Position numbers and translations under genes: made by a program. Positions 30,405-38,297 of a DNA stretch of 64,000 bases are shown here, piece by piece (the first letter of the stretch is position 1; every line of letters begins with the position of its first letter). The stretch is from Lutibacter sp. B1 (GTDB lineage Bacteria > Bacteroidota > Bacteroidia > Flavobacteriales > Flavobacteriaceae): the NCBI RefSeq assembly GCF_012524075.1, contig NZ_JAAZUI010000002.1, positions 62,001 to 126,000 of the forward strand, in the 5' to 3' direction. The notes beneath the pieces were generated by a model that had not been told where the DNA came from, ran no database searches, and was given only the letters and a program-made list of their open reading frames with translations.

Positions 30405-31187
30405 ATGGATTTAAAACTAAAAAATAAAGTAATTATTGTTACCGGTGGAACCAAAGGAATTGGTGAAGCTATTACAAGAGAAATTGCTAATGAAGGTGCT
30501 ATTCCTGTATTTATTGGCAGAAATAAAATAAATGGAGAAATACTTTTAAATGATTTAAAAAATCAAACTAAAGAAGCTTATTATATTCAAGTAGATTTAA
30601 ATAATACTGAAAGCTGTAAAAGTGCTGTTGATGAAGTAATAAAAAAATATGGAAAAATTGATGGCTTAGTTAACAATGCAGGTAAAAATGATAGTGTAGG
30701 TCTTGAATTTGGTTCACCTGAATCTTTTGAGAAGTCACTTACAAACAATTTGAATCATTATTATGATATGGCACACTATTGTTTAGACGCTTTAAAGAAA
30801 ACAAAAGGAAATATTGTAAATATAAGTTCTAAAACAGCTTTAACAGGTCAAGGAGGAACTTCAGGCTATGCTGCTGCAAAAGGTGCTCAGCTAGCTTTAA
30901 CACGTGAATGGGCTGTTGAATTATTAAAATATGAAATTCGTGTAAATGCAGTTATTCCTGCCGAAGTATTGACTCCTTTATATAAAAATTGGTTAAATAG
31001 TTTTAATAACCCTCAAGAAAAACTAAATAACATTATACAAAAAATTCCTTTAGGAAAACGTATGACTACTAAAGAAGAAATAGCGTATATGGTATTATTT
31101 TTATTGTCTGAAAAAGCAAATCATATTACTGGGCAACATCTCTTTGTTGATGGAGGATATACACATTTAGACAGAGCTATAACATAA
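30405..31187 (+). CDS. SDR dehydrogenase, probable L-fucose dehydrogenase
   Basis: A 260-residue short-chain dehydrogenase with TGGTKGIG, NNAG, and catalytic S and YAAAK (SGYAAAKGAQ). The segment VNAVIPAEVLTPLYKNW is, from memory, typical of SDR enzymes annotated as L-fucose dehydrogenase, which oxidise L-fucose to L-fuconolactone. It is the second SDR of the cluster and stands beside the fucose transporter, fitting the first catabolic step. Start agrees with the usual N-terminus (LKNKVIIVTGG). One base separates it from fucP. Confidence 0.82.
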   Translation: MDLKLKNKVIIVTGGTKGIGEAITREIANEGAIPVFIGRNKINGEILLNDLKNQTKEAYYIQVDLNNTESCKSAVDEVIKKYGKIDGLVNNAGKNDSVGLEFGSPESFEKSLTNNLNHYYDMAHYCLDALKKTKGNIVNISSKTALTGQGGTSGYAAAKGAQLALTREWAVELLKYEIRVNAVIPAEVLTPLYKNWLNSFNNPQEKLNNIIQKIPLGKRMTTKEEIAYMVLFLLSEKANHITGQHLFVDGGYTHLDRAIT

Positions 31188-31188
31188 T

Positions 31189-32481
31189 ATGAATAAAAAA
31201 ATACCTGTTGTTTCAAAAGAAGTTATTCTACCTTTTATTTTAATTACTTCACTTTTTGCTTTATGGGGATTTGCTAACGCTGTAACAGATCCTATGGTTT
31301 CTGCATTTAAAAAAGTATTAGAACTTGATAATTTGAAAGCATCATTAGTACAATTAGCTTTTTATGGAGGTTATTTTACTATGGCTTTACCTGCTGCATA
31401 CTTTATGAAAAAATATTCGTACAAAATAGGGATTCTTATTGGTTTATCTTTATATGCATTTGGCGCATTGCTGTTTTATCCAGCTGCTGCACTTGAAAAT
31501 TATACATTCTTTTTAGTTGCGCTTTATATTTTAACATTTGGGCTTGCGTTTTTAGAAACCTCTGCAAACCCTTATATTTTGGCTATGGGTGACAAAAGAA
31601 CAGCGACCAGACGATTAAATTTGGCACAAGCCTTTAACCCATTAGGCCTCATTACAGGTTTATATGTTGCACAAATTTTTGTATTACGAAAATTACAGTC
31701 TGACGATTTTAAAAACTACAATCAACTTTCAGAAACGGTAAAACAAAATATTAGAACATCTGATTTATTAGTTATAAGAAACCCTTATGTAATACTAGGC
31801 ATCGTTGTTTTACTTCTCTTATTTATAATAAGTTTGATCAAAATGCCTGAAAAAAAAGAAGAAAATAATTCAATATCAATTAAACAAACATTTATCAGAA
31901 TTTTTAAAAAGAAAAATTTTACTGAAGGTGTTATTGCGCAACTGTTTTATGTTGGTGCACAAACTATGTGTTGGACTTATATCTACCAATATGCCGAAAA
32001 TATTGGAATCAATAATAAAACAGCTGTTAATTACTCCTATATTGCCTTTGGGCTCTTTTTAGGAGGACGGTTTATATTTACATATTTTTTGAAATTTATT
32101 AACCCAAGCAAGCTATTATTATACTTAGCTGTATTATCTATTTTTCTTGCATTAGGTACAATTTTTATTCAGGGAATTGGTGGATTATATTGTCTTATAA
32201 CAATTTCTTTCTGTATGTCTTTAATGTTTCCAACCATTTATGGAATTGCTTTAGCTGATTTGGGTGAAGATGCTAAGTTTGCATCGGCATTTTTGGTTAT
32301 GGCTATTGTTGGAGGAGCTATTTTACCTGTATTACAAGGTTTTATACTTGATATTGGAGGAATTGGATATAATGATACTTCAATTTTAGGAGTTCCTGAA
32401 GTCAACTTTTCGTTTATTTTACCATTAATCTGTTTTTTTGTTATTACAACTTATGGCTACAGATCTTTTAAACGATCTTAA
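31189..32481 (+). CDS. fucP: FucP-type L-fucose:H+ symporter (major facilitator)
   Basis: A 430-residue, twelve-helix major-facilitator transporter of the FucP family that brings L-fucose across the inner membrane. Family signs are LFALWGFANAVTDPM in the first helix, VQLAFYGGYF, the ETSANPYIL motif carrying the conserved acidic residue, and FPTIYGIAL in the C-terminal half. Its location after GH95 and the dehydrogenase makes fucose the likely substrate, though FucP relatives also carry glucose, galactose or N-acetylglucosamine. It is the last gene of the polysaccharide locus; no strong terminator follows. Confidence 0.9.
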   Translation: MNKKIPVVSKEVILPFILITSLFALWGFANAVTDPMVSAFKKVLELDNLKASLVQLAFYGGYFTMALPAAYFMKKYSYKIGILIGLSLYAFGALLFYPAAALENYTFFLVALYILTFGLAFLETSANPYILAMGDKRTATRRLNLAQAFNPLGLITGLYVAQIFVLRKLQSDDFKNYNQLSETVKQNIRTSDLLVIRNPYVILGIVVLLLLFIISLIKMPEKKEENNSISIKQTFIRIFKKKNFTEGVIAQLFYVGAQTMCWTYIYQYAENIGINNKTAVNYSYIAFGLFLGGRFIFTYFLKFINPSKLLLYLAVLSIFLALGTIFIQGIGGLYCLITISFCMSLMFPTIYGIALADLGEDAKFASAFLVMAIVGGAILPVLQGFILDIGGIGYNDTSILGVPEVNFSFILPLICFFVITTYGYRSFKRS

Positions 32482-32512
32482 AAAAATATTTTAATAATAA
32501 ATGAAATAATTT

Positions 32513-32644
32513 TTACAAAATAAACCCATACATCAAAAAAGCAAAAACACAAATTGCTACATACACTAAGGCAAGTAAAATATTTCCTTTTAAGCTAAAA
32601 ATGCTATCATTTATGTAATAAGTATGTCTCTTTCTAATTCTCAT
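32513..32644 (-). CDS. Small membrane protein, 43 residues
   Basis: A short reading frame on the minus strand starting ATGAGAATTAG at 32644 and ending TAA at 32513. The product has a basic N-terminus (MRIRKRHTYYI), then one clear hydrophobic helix (about residues 21-42, rich in V, A, F and I). Such short single-span proteins are common in Flavobacteriaceae. It has no recognised domain. It lies convergent to fucP, 31 bases from that gene's stop. Evidence is the start/stop structure and the sensible composition. Confidence 0.6.
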   Translation of the reverse strand: MRIRKRHTYYINDSIFSLKGNILLALVYVAICVFAFLMYGFIL

Positions 32645-32980
32645 GCATATAAGTTACAAAAAAAATCTTTAACAAACAAGTTAAAATTAGTTAAATTATT
32701 GATTTACAATATAATATAACTTTAATATTGCTTCTATTTTTGAGTTGAATTTTCCTCTGTTTAGATGATAAATATCCTTCCCTTTTTCTATGGCTAATCT
32801 ACTACGAAATACTAGTATTACCTATACCTCCAATAAATAAAACTTTCTTTTTTTTAAATAATTTATTTCTGAAATCTTATACCAGATATTAATAATAAAA
32901 AGAATGTTTAATTGGTTTGGTAAAAAAATACAATAACATATTAAAATTAAGAAAATAGAATTTTTACCTAAATTGCGAGT
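32645..32980. other. 336-base intergenic region
   Basis: Between the 43-residue membrane protein gene (minus strand) and the next plus-strand gene. I see no credible reading frame, hairpin terminator or RNA gene. It presumably holds divergent promoters; TAAATTGC near 32966 only resembles the -7 box. Confidence 0.5.
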
Positions 32981-33457
32981 ATGAAAACTGCCACAGTAAA
33001 AGAGCTCAAAACCGAATTATCTTACCTTTCTCAAAAAGAAGTTATGGAGCTATGTCTTAAATTATCAAAATTTAAAATTGAGAATAAAGAATTGTTAACC
33101 TACCTTCTGTTTGAATCTACTGATGAAGACAGCTACATTGAAAAAATTAAAATTGAAGTTGATGAGCAGTTTGAAGCAATAAATACCAAATCTTATTTCT
33201 ATATTAAAAAAAGTGTTCGAAAAATTTTACGTACCATAAAAAAACACATCAGATATTCTAAAAAGAAAGAAACTGAAATTGAATTACTGCTTCATTTTTG
33301 TAAAAAATTGAAAGAATTTAAACCTTCTGTAAAAAACAACACTACACTTCAAAATATTTTTTTCAGAGAAAAAGAAGCTGTTAAAAAAAAGCTGCTTTTA
33401 GTACACGAAGACTTACAATACGATTATGGAATTGAATTGGAAAAATTAATTTTGTAA
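32981..33457 (+). CDS. Conserved hypothetical protein, 158 residues, helical and basic
   Basis: I do not recognise the function with certainty; it loosely recalls DUF6155 proteins. The start ATVKELKTELSYLSQKEVMELCLKLSKFK is a helical segment (listed here as ATVKELKTEL and QKEVMELCLKL), followed by LLTYLLFESTDE and a lysine-rich helical remainder with no signal peptide or membrane segment. It looks cytoplasmic and may bind protein or nucleic acid. It stands alone, 140 bases before the acyl-CoA synthetase gene. Confidence 0.72.
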   Translation: MKTATVKELKTELSYLSQKEVMELCLKLSKFKIENKELLTYLLFESTDEDSYIEKIKIEVDEQFEAINTKSYFYIKKSVRKILRTIKKHIRYSKKKETEIELLLHFCKKLKEFKPSVKNNTTLQNIFFREKEAVKKKLLLVHEDLQYDYGIELEKLIL

Positions 33458-33597
33458 ACTTATTACACAATAACTAAAAAACCCTAGTTAAAATTAATTA
33501 TTTGAGATAATTTTAGTTGAATTTTCTCAAAATTAAAAGTTTATTGTATTTTTAATCGATTAAATCTAAATATACAAAATAAGATCTAAAACTATTT

Positions 33598-35430
33598 ATG
33601 GGCGACAATTCCAACCAAAAAACAGAAAGCGAATACCGATTAAAATTTAGTGATATCCTTTCCGGTATAATACCATTGCTACCTCGTATTCCAAGTATCA
33701 TTTTTTATATCAAAAAAATATTTTCAATAAAATCTAACAACACTATCTCCTTAGGAAGTATTATAGAGCAAAATGCTGTTAAATACAACCATAAAACCGC
33801 ATTATTATTTGAAAATCAAAAACTTACACATAAAGAATTTAATGAAACCATAAACCAATATGCCAATTATTTTTTAAGCATCGGTATTCAAAAAAATCAA
33901 CCTGTAATAGTATATCTTGAAAATAGGCCCGAACTTTTATTTATGATAGCTGCTATGGCTAAAATTGGTGCTGTAGCATCTTTAATTAATCCTAATCAAA
34001 GATCGAGACCTTTACTGCATTCAATTGAAGTTGATAAAGGTAATTATTATGTTATTGGTGAAGAACTTGTTGAATATTTTGAAGAAGTGTATCCTAATTT
34101 AAATTTGAGTGATGAAAAATTATTTTGGATGAAAGACAGTGGGCAAACCGAATGTCCTTCCAACTATATCAATTTAAAAGAAGTTGTTAAAAATTTCTCT
34201 AAAGAAAATCCTGAAACAACAAAAACAATAACTGCAGGTCAACGCTATGCCAATGTATTTACATCGGGTACAACAGGTTTGCCAAAAGCATCTATACAAA
34301 CACATAAAAAATGGTTGTTAACCTATTATTGGTTTGGTAAAATAAACCTCAATTTTAACTCAAATGATGTTATTTACGTTCCAATACCGTTTTTTCATAC
34401 CAATGCGCTTATTGTTGCTTGGCCATCAGCAGCCGCAGCAGGCGCAGCAATAGCTATTCGAAGAAAATTTTCTGCTTCAAATTTTTGGCAAGATATAGCG
34501 AAATACAATGCCTCTTCTTTTATTTATATTGGAGAAGTTTGCCGATATTTATTCAACTCACCTCCTACCGATTTAGATAAAAATCATCATATAAAAAAAA
34601 TATTTGGAAATGGTTTAAGACCCGATATTTGGAAATTATTTAAAAAGCGTTTCAACATCTCAAAAGTTATTGAATTTTATGGTGCTGCTGATGGAAATGT
34701 TAGCTTTACAAATACGTTGAATATTGACTCTTGTGTAGGATGGACAACAGTAAATTATGCTATTGTTAAATATGATATTGAAAATAATGAACCTTATAAA
34801 AATAAGGATGGCTTTTTTGAAAAAGTTGAAGTTGGTAAAACAGGGTTATTAATATCGGAAATAAATGACAAACTACCTTTTGATGGATATGTAAACAAAG
34901 AAAATAACAACGAGAAAATCTTTCATAATGCATTTATTCCTGGAGATCAATGGTTTAATAGTGGTGATTTAATGCGCGATATTGGTTTTAAACACGCTCA
35001 ATTTGTTGACAGACTTGGAGATACCTTTAGGTGGAAAGGTGAAAATGTATCTACTGCAGAAGTTGAAGAAATTGCAAATACATTAAAAAGTATTACAGGA
35101 AGTACTGTTTATGGAGTTCAAATCCCAAATTCTGATGGAAGAGCCGGTATGATGGCAATTACCAGTAACTTAACACCCGATTCTTTTGATTTTGGTGCTT
35201 TATCTTCCATACTAATTAAAGAACTACCTTCTTATGCTGTGCCAATTTTTGTTAGGTTTTGTAAAAAGTTTGAAACCACAGCAACACATAAAATAAAAAA
35301 GTTCCATCTAAAAAACGATGGTATAAATACTCAAGATCCTATTTTTGTAATGCTACCAAAATCTAACAAATATGTTCCTATGACTGAAAAAATTCTTGAG
35401 GATATTACAAACGGAAATTATTTATTTTAA
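33598..35430 (+). CDS. FATP/FadD6-type long-chain acyl-CoA synthetase
   Basis: A 610-residue AMP-binding enzyme that activates long or very-long-chain fatty acids to acyl-CoA. The phosphate-binding motif VFTSGTTGLPKASIQTHK, the VIEFYGAADGN motif and GDTFRWKGENVSTAEVEE are as in the fatty-acid transport protein subgroup. A hydrophobic stretch near residues 20-45 may bind it to the membrane. It ends at a strong bidirectional hairpin (35468-35493). It appears to be a single-gene unit not linked to the neighbouring sugar genes. Confidence 0.9.
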   Translation: MGDNSNQKTESEYRLKFSDILSGIIPLLPRIPSIIFYIKKIFSIKSNNTISLGSIIEQNAVKYNHKTALLFENQKLTHKEFNETINQYANYFLSIGIQKNQPVIVYLENRPELLFMIAAMAKIGAVASLINPNQRSRPLLHSIEVDKGNYYVIGEELVEYFEEVYPNLNLSDEKLFWMKDSGQTECPSNYINLKEVVKNFSKENPETTKTITAGQRYANVFTSGTTGLPKASIQTHKKWLLTYYWFGKINLNFNSNDVIYVPIPFFHTNALIVAWPSAAAAGAAIAIRRKFSASNFWQDIAKYNASSFIYIGEVCRYLFNSPPTDLDKNHHIKKIFGNGLRPDIWKLFKKRFNISKVIEFYGAADGNVSFTNTLNIDSCVGWTTVNYAIVKYDIENNEPYKNKDGFFEKVEVGKTGLLISEINDKLPFDGYVNKENNNEKIFHNAFIPGDQWFNSGDLMRDIGFKHAQFVDRLGDTFRWKGENVSTAEVEEIANTLKSITGSTVYGVQIPNSDGRAGMMAITSNLTPDSFDFGALSSILIKELPSYAVPIFVRFCKKFETTATHKIKKFHLKNDGINTQDPIFVMLPKSNKYVPMTEKILEDITNGNYLF

Positions 35431-35467
35431 AATCAATCAATTTGAAAACTTAACCGATATAAAAAAT

Positions 35468-35493
35468 AAACCCTCATTTTAAAATGAGGGTTT
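35468..35493. terminator. Bidirectional rho-independent terminator
   Basis: A perfect palindrome with CCCTCATTTT facing AAAATGAGGG, flanked by A on the left and T on the right, so it can work for both convergent genes: the acyl-CoA synthetase and the short basic protein gene. Confidence 0.88.
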
Positions 35494-35505
35494 TAAATAA
35501 TTATA

Positions 35506-35610
35506 CTATTCGTATTTAGGCTTCTTATCTCTTTTAGCTGCTCTTTTCTCTTTTGCAGTTTTAAGAGGCTCTTTTTTTACGTTCTTTTTTGAGTCTTGAC
35601 TTTTTGACAT
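35506..35610 (-). CDS. Very short basic protein, 34 residues
   Basis: A 105-base frame starting ATGTCAAAAAG and ending TAG, 12 bases from the terminator hairpin. The product begins MSKSQDSKKNVKKEP and continues with KTAKEKRAAKRDKK; about 40 percent of residues are lysine or arginine and none are hydrophobic-core type, so it should be disordered. Similar tiny lysine-rich proteins occur widely in Flavobacteriaceae as far as I recall. It may bind RNA or ribosomes (inference only). It is 64 bases downstream of the SPFH gene on the same strand. Confidence 0.65.
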   Translation of the reverse strand: MSKSQDSKKNVKKEPLKTAKEKRAAKRDKKPKYE

Positions 35611-35674
35611 AATAAATATTTTTAAGTTAAAATATGTATTTAATTACAGCTTAAATTTAATCAATTAAATCAAA

Positions 35675-36427
35675 TTAATTTTCTTCTTCATAATTTTTTT
35701 TATTTCTCGGTAATACTTCTTCCGGGAAAGGGAAAAGTATTGTTGAATTTTTTTCTGAAGCAATATTGGCTAAGGTTTGGTACAATCTTAATTTAATTGC
35801 TGATGGTGATTTATCAATCAATTTACCTGCTTCTAATAATTTTCCAGCAGCTTGTTCCTCTGCTAATGCTAAAATAATTCTGGCTCTTCTGGAGCGTTCA
35901 GCTTCGGCCTGATTAGCCATCATACGCTTCATATTTTCAGGTAATTGAATATCTTTAATTTTTACATCAATAATTTCAATTCCCCAATCTTTTGTTTCGT
36001 GTTCAACAATAGTTTTAATGTTTTTACCCATTTCTTCTCTTTTAGATAAAATGGTATCCAATTCTACTTTACCGCAAACATCTCTTAATGCTGCTTGTGC
36101 TAATTGGGTAATAGCAAAATTATATTCTTCTACTTCTAAAACAGCTTTTTCAGGGTCATTAATTCTAAAAAATACAACTCCATCTATACTACAAGGCACA
36201 TTGTCTTCAGTCATAACTTCTTGCGAAGTTATATTAATTGTTATAACTCTAATATCTACTATTTGAATAGTATCTACTATAGGAATTATCCATCTAAATC
36301 CAGGTTTAAGTACTTTAATATATTTACCAAATCTGAATTTTAAAGCTCTTTTATATTCAAAAATAATGCGTATTCCGCTAAACAAAAATATGATAAGAAG
36401 AATGATAAAAAATAGTTGATATGACAT
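35675..36427 (-). CDS. SPFH/band 7 membrane protein (slipin/stomatin-like)
   Basis: A 250-residue stomatin-like protein. One N-terminal membrane segment (about residues 3-20) precedes the SPFH domain with EYKRALKFRFGKY, LKPGFRWIIPIVD, SQEVMTEDNVPCSIDGVVFF and the helical region ERSRRARIILALAEEQAA. Known: these proteins form oligomeric rings in the inner membrane and influence membrane protein turnover, often with an NfeD partner. No NfeD gene is adjacent here. The short basic protein gene lies downstream on the same strand. Confidence 0.9.
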   Translation of the reverse strand: MSYQLFFIILLIIFLFSGIRIIFEYKRALKFRFGKYIKVLKPGFRWIIPIVDTIQIVDIRVITINITSQEVMTEDNVPCSIDGVVFFRINDPEKAVLEVEEYNFAITQLAQAALRDVCGKVELDTILSKREEMGKNIKTIVEHETKDWGIEIIDVKIKDIQLPENMKRMMANQAEAERSRRARIILALAEEQAAGKLLEAGKLIDKSPSAIKLRLYQTLANIASEKNSTILFPFPEEVLPRNKKNYEEEN

Positions 36428-36772
36428 AATAAATAGGTGTTAATTTTTAAGGTAATCTTATAAAACCAATACGAAAAGAAACTAAAAAAATTTAGTCTTT
36501 AACTTAATTAACATTAAAAGAAAGTAACTGAACTCTCTAAATAGTTATAATTCATCCTTTTAAATTTACAACTTTTATGACTTTAAAAAAAATATAACTT
36601 CCATTAAATTGATTTAATAATGATGTTTATTAATAAATTGTAATCATTATTTTAACTAAAGAAATATAATGGAAGAAAATAGTATATTCGTTTTGTTAAA
36701 GTATTACTACTAACTAATATTTTATTTTAGAGTTAGATTGAAGTTTTATCAATAAATGATAATTAAACGTAT
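36428..36772. other. 345-base divergent intergenic region
   Basis: Lies between the minus-strand SPFH gene and a plus-strand small gene and should hold both promoters. I find no clear -33/-7 pair, no hairpin terminator and only trivial frames under 15 codons. Confidence 0.5.
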
Positions 36773-37159
36773 ATGCTTCAGAAAAAAGAAAGCTCAAAAT
36801 TAGATCTGTCAGTTTTTGAAAATAGTAGCAAAGATGAATTTGCTCAGGTTATTTTTAAAAATAAATCGAAAGCAACTAAAGCTTTAACTATTTTTTTAAT
36901 AGGAATACGAAATGAAGCTGTAGATTATAAAGAAACTTCACGTATTATATTTACGTTTGTTGCCAAACAATACATTACAAAAGAAGAAGAAAAACATTTA
37001 AAACTGCAGGTTTACAATCTTTTTAAAATTTTAGGTATTGGTGTACCATTTGTACTAATTCCGGGAGCAACTTTATTAATCCCTTTTATAATAAGAGTTG
37101 CTGAAAAAAAAGGAATTGATTTAGTACCTACAAATTTTAAGAAAAAAGAAAATTTTTAA
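36773..37159 (+). CDS. Small protein with LETM1-like C-terminal motif
   Basis: A 128-residue protein. The C-terminal part (about 84-122) reads GIGVPFVLIPGATLLIP followed by a helix and LVPTNFKKKE, which resembles the membrane-hairpin and 'LPSTF' region of the LETM1 family. The N-terminal part is helical and charged without a signal peptide. Known LETM1 proteins act in mitochondrial ion exchange and ribosome association; the bacterial versions are uncharacterised. It faces the ohr gene convergently across an inverted repeat. The family link is my inference from motif shape. Confidence 0.7.
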   Translation: MLQKKESSKLDLSVFENSSKDEFAQVIFKNKSKATKALTIFLIGIRNEAVDYKETSRIIFTFVAKQYITKEEEKHLKLQVYNLFKILGIGVPFVLIPGATLLIPFIIRVAEKKGIDLVPTNFKKKENF

Positions 37160-37174
37160 AACTGTTTTCAAAAA

Positions 37175-37214
37175 TTAAGTGCATCATAAATTATGTAATC
37201 TATAATGCACTTAA
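37175..37214. terminator. Inverted repeat between convergent genes, possible bidirectional terminator
   Basis: TTAAGTGCAT at 37175-37184 is perfectly inverted as ATGCACTTAA at 37205-37214; the 20-base loop contains a smaller CATAA/TTATG stem. There is no long T run, so it is an imperfect intrinsic terminator. Its place between two converging genes supports a termination role. Confidence 0.5.
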
Positions 37215-37229
37215 CAAGTAACATACTTT

Positions 37230-37649
37230 TTAATCTACCAAACACAATTCAACTTTAACATTACCACGAGTTGCATTAGAATACGGACAGGCCATGTGTG
37301 CTGCTTGTAATAACTCTTCAGAAAGTTCTTTTTCCAAATCTGGAATTTTAACCTCCAGCTTAACTTCTAAACCAAATCCGCCAGAAACTAATTGTCCGAT
37401 TCCTACTGTAGCAGTAACTTGTGTGTCTTTAACCGGAATTCGTTTTAGTTTGGCAACATGGTTTAAAGCACTATCAAAACAGGCTGAATAACCCGCCGCA
37501 AATAACTGTTCAGGATTTGTATATGCTCCTCCCGGTCCACCTAAACCTTTAGGTGTTCTTACTTCAATGTTCAAAACTCCATCTGAAGATTTTACTTGAC
37601 CATTTCTGCCACCTTTTGCCGTGGCAACAGCTTCATACATTATTTTCAT
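37230..37649 (-). CDS. ohr: Organic hydroperoxide resistance protein Ohr (OsmC family)
   Basis: A 139-residue OsmC/Ohr peroxidase that reduces organic hydroperoxides using two reactive cysteines, C57 (GYSACFDS) and C121 (ACPYSNATRGN). The conserved NPEQLFAAG carries the catalytic-network glutamate. Length and motifs are those of Ohr rather than YhfA. The family usually takes electrons from lipoylated proteins. It has its own well-formed promoter with a palindrome at the start site, and a MarR gene lies just upstream on the same strand. The OhrR regulator is 1.5 kb away. Confidence 0.95.
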   Translation of the reverse strand: MKIMYEAVATAKGGRNGQVKSSDGVLNIEVRTPKGLGGPGGAYTNPEQLFAAGYSACFDSALNHVAKLKRIPVKDTQVTATVGIGQLVSGGFGLEVKLEVKIPDLEKELSEELLQAAHMACPYSNATRGNVKVELCLVD

Positions 37650-37676
37650 ATCGTTTACGTTTTAATCGTTTGCGAT
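37650..37676 (-). promoter_or_regulatory. Candidate operator at the ohr start site
   Basis: ATCGTTTGCGAT at 37665-37676 has inverted ends (ATCG/CGAT), and its left part recurs as a direct copy ATCGTTTACG at 37650-37659, 15 bases away. It lies just downstream of the ohr -7 box, where a MarR-type repressor could block transcription. Confidence 0.4.
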
Positions 37677-37677
37677 A

Positions 37678-37707
37678 CAAATATATAAAATTAATCTTTG
37701 AAACAAA
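37678..37707 (-). promoter_or_regulatory. Promoter of ohr
   Basis: On the minus strand, TTTG (plus-strand 37704-37707) is followed after 18 bases by TATATTTG (37678-37685), matching the Bacteroidota TTTG / TAnnTTTG consensus with proper spacing. The start codon is ~30 bases downstream. Confidence 0.7.
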
Positions 37708-37741
37708 AATGATTCTAATAAAATTGTTAGTTTTTTGTGTA

Positions 37742-38173
37742 TTAGCTTTTAGTTAAAAGCTGGTAAAGCTGTTCTTTTTCCTTATCTGTTAAATTTACAG
37801 TAGTTTTAATCACTTCATTATCAGCATCAATATGAATTTTACGACCTAAAGGAGTTAATTTAATTTGAACAATACGTTGGTCTTTTTTATTTCTCTTTTT
37901 AACAATATATTTGTTTTCCATCAATTTATTAAGAGATCTTGAAACATTTGGACTATCATCAATCATTAACTTCTTAATTTGATTTACGGTTAGTACTTCA
38001 CCTTCTGCTTCAGATAAAACATGTAATATTTGTAATTGAATTAAAGATAAATTAAAACGCTTAATATTCATCGTCATGTCATGTGCTAATTCCTGAGCAG
38101 TACACATTAACAATGTAACAAGCTTTTGATCTAGTTCCCAATTTGAATTTATAATTAAATTTTTATTTGCCAT
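37742..38173 (-). CDS. MarR-family transcriptional regulator
   Basis: A 143-residue MarR-type winged-helix regulator. The DNA-binding part spans about residues 50-105 (LTVNQIKKLMIDDSPNVSRSLNKLM as helix-turn-helix: VNQIKKLMI, SPNVSRSLNKL; wing KKDQRIVQIKLT). It has C24 (LMCTAQEL) but lacks the N-terminal redox cysteine motif of OhrR. It precedes ohr on the same strand with a 92-base gap holding the ohr promoter. Target genes may include ohr or itself; the inducer is unknown. Confidence 0.87.
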   Translation of the reverse strand: MANKNLIINSNWELDQKLVTLLMCTAQELAHDMTMNIKRFNLSLIQLQILHVLSEAEGEVLTVNQIKKLMIDDSPNVSRSLNKLMENKYIVKKRNKKDQRIVQIKLTPLGRKIHIDADNEVIKTTVNLTDKEKEQLYQLLTKS

Positions 38174-38236
38174 TTTAAATTAGTGTAATAATCTATACAA
38201 GTACACCGTAAAGATAACTGGTTCACAATGTATATG

Positions 38237-38270
38237 CAAATTTAGATTACACCCTAAAATAGTACTTCAA
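38237..38270 (-). promoter_or_regulatory. Candidate promoter of the MarR gene
   Basis: Minus-strand TAAATTTG (38237-38244) matches TAnnTTTG; a TTG lies 23 bases upstream (38268-38270), at the long end of accepted spacing. The start codon is ~60 bases downstream. Confidence 0.4.
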
Positions 38271-38297
38271 AAAAAGATTTAATATATTATAAAGAAT

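Noticed and set aside
32905-32937. Ten-codon frame starting MFNWFGKK
   Set aside because: Looks like a common flavobacterial N-terminus but stops after ten codons; too short to support a gene or a specific pseudogene.
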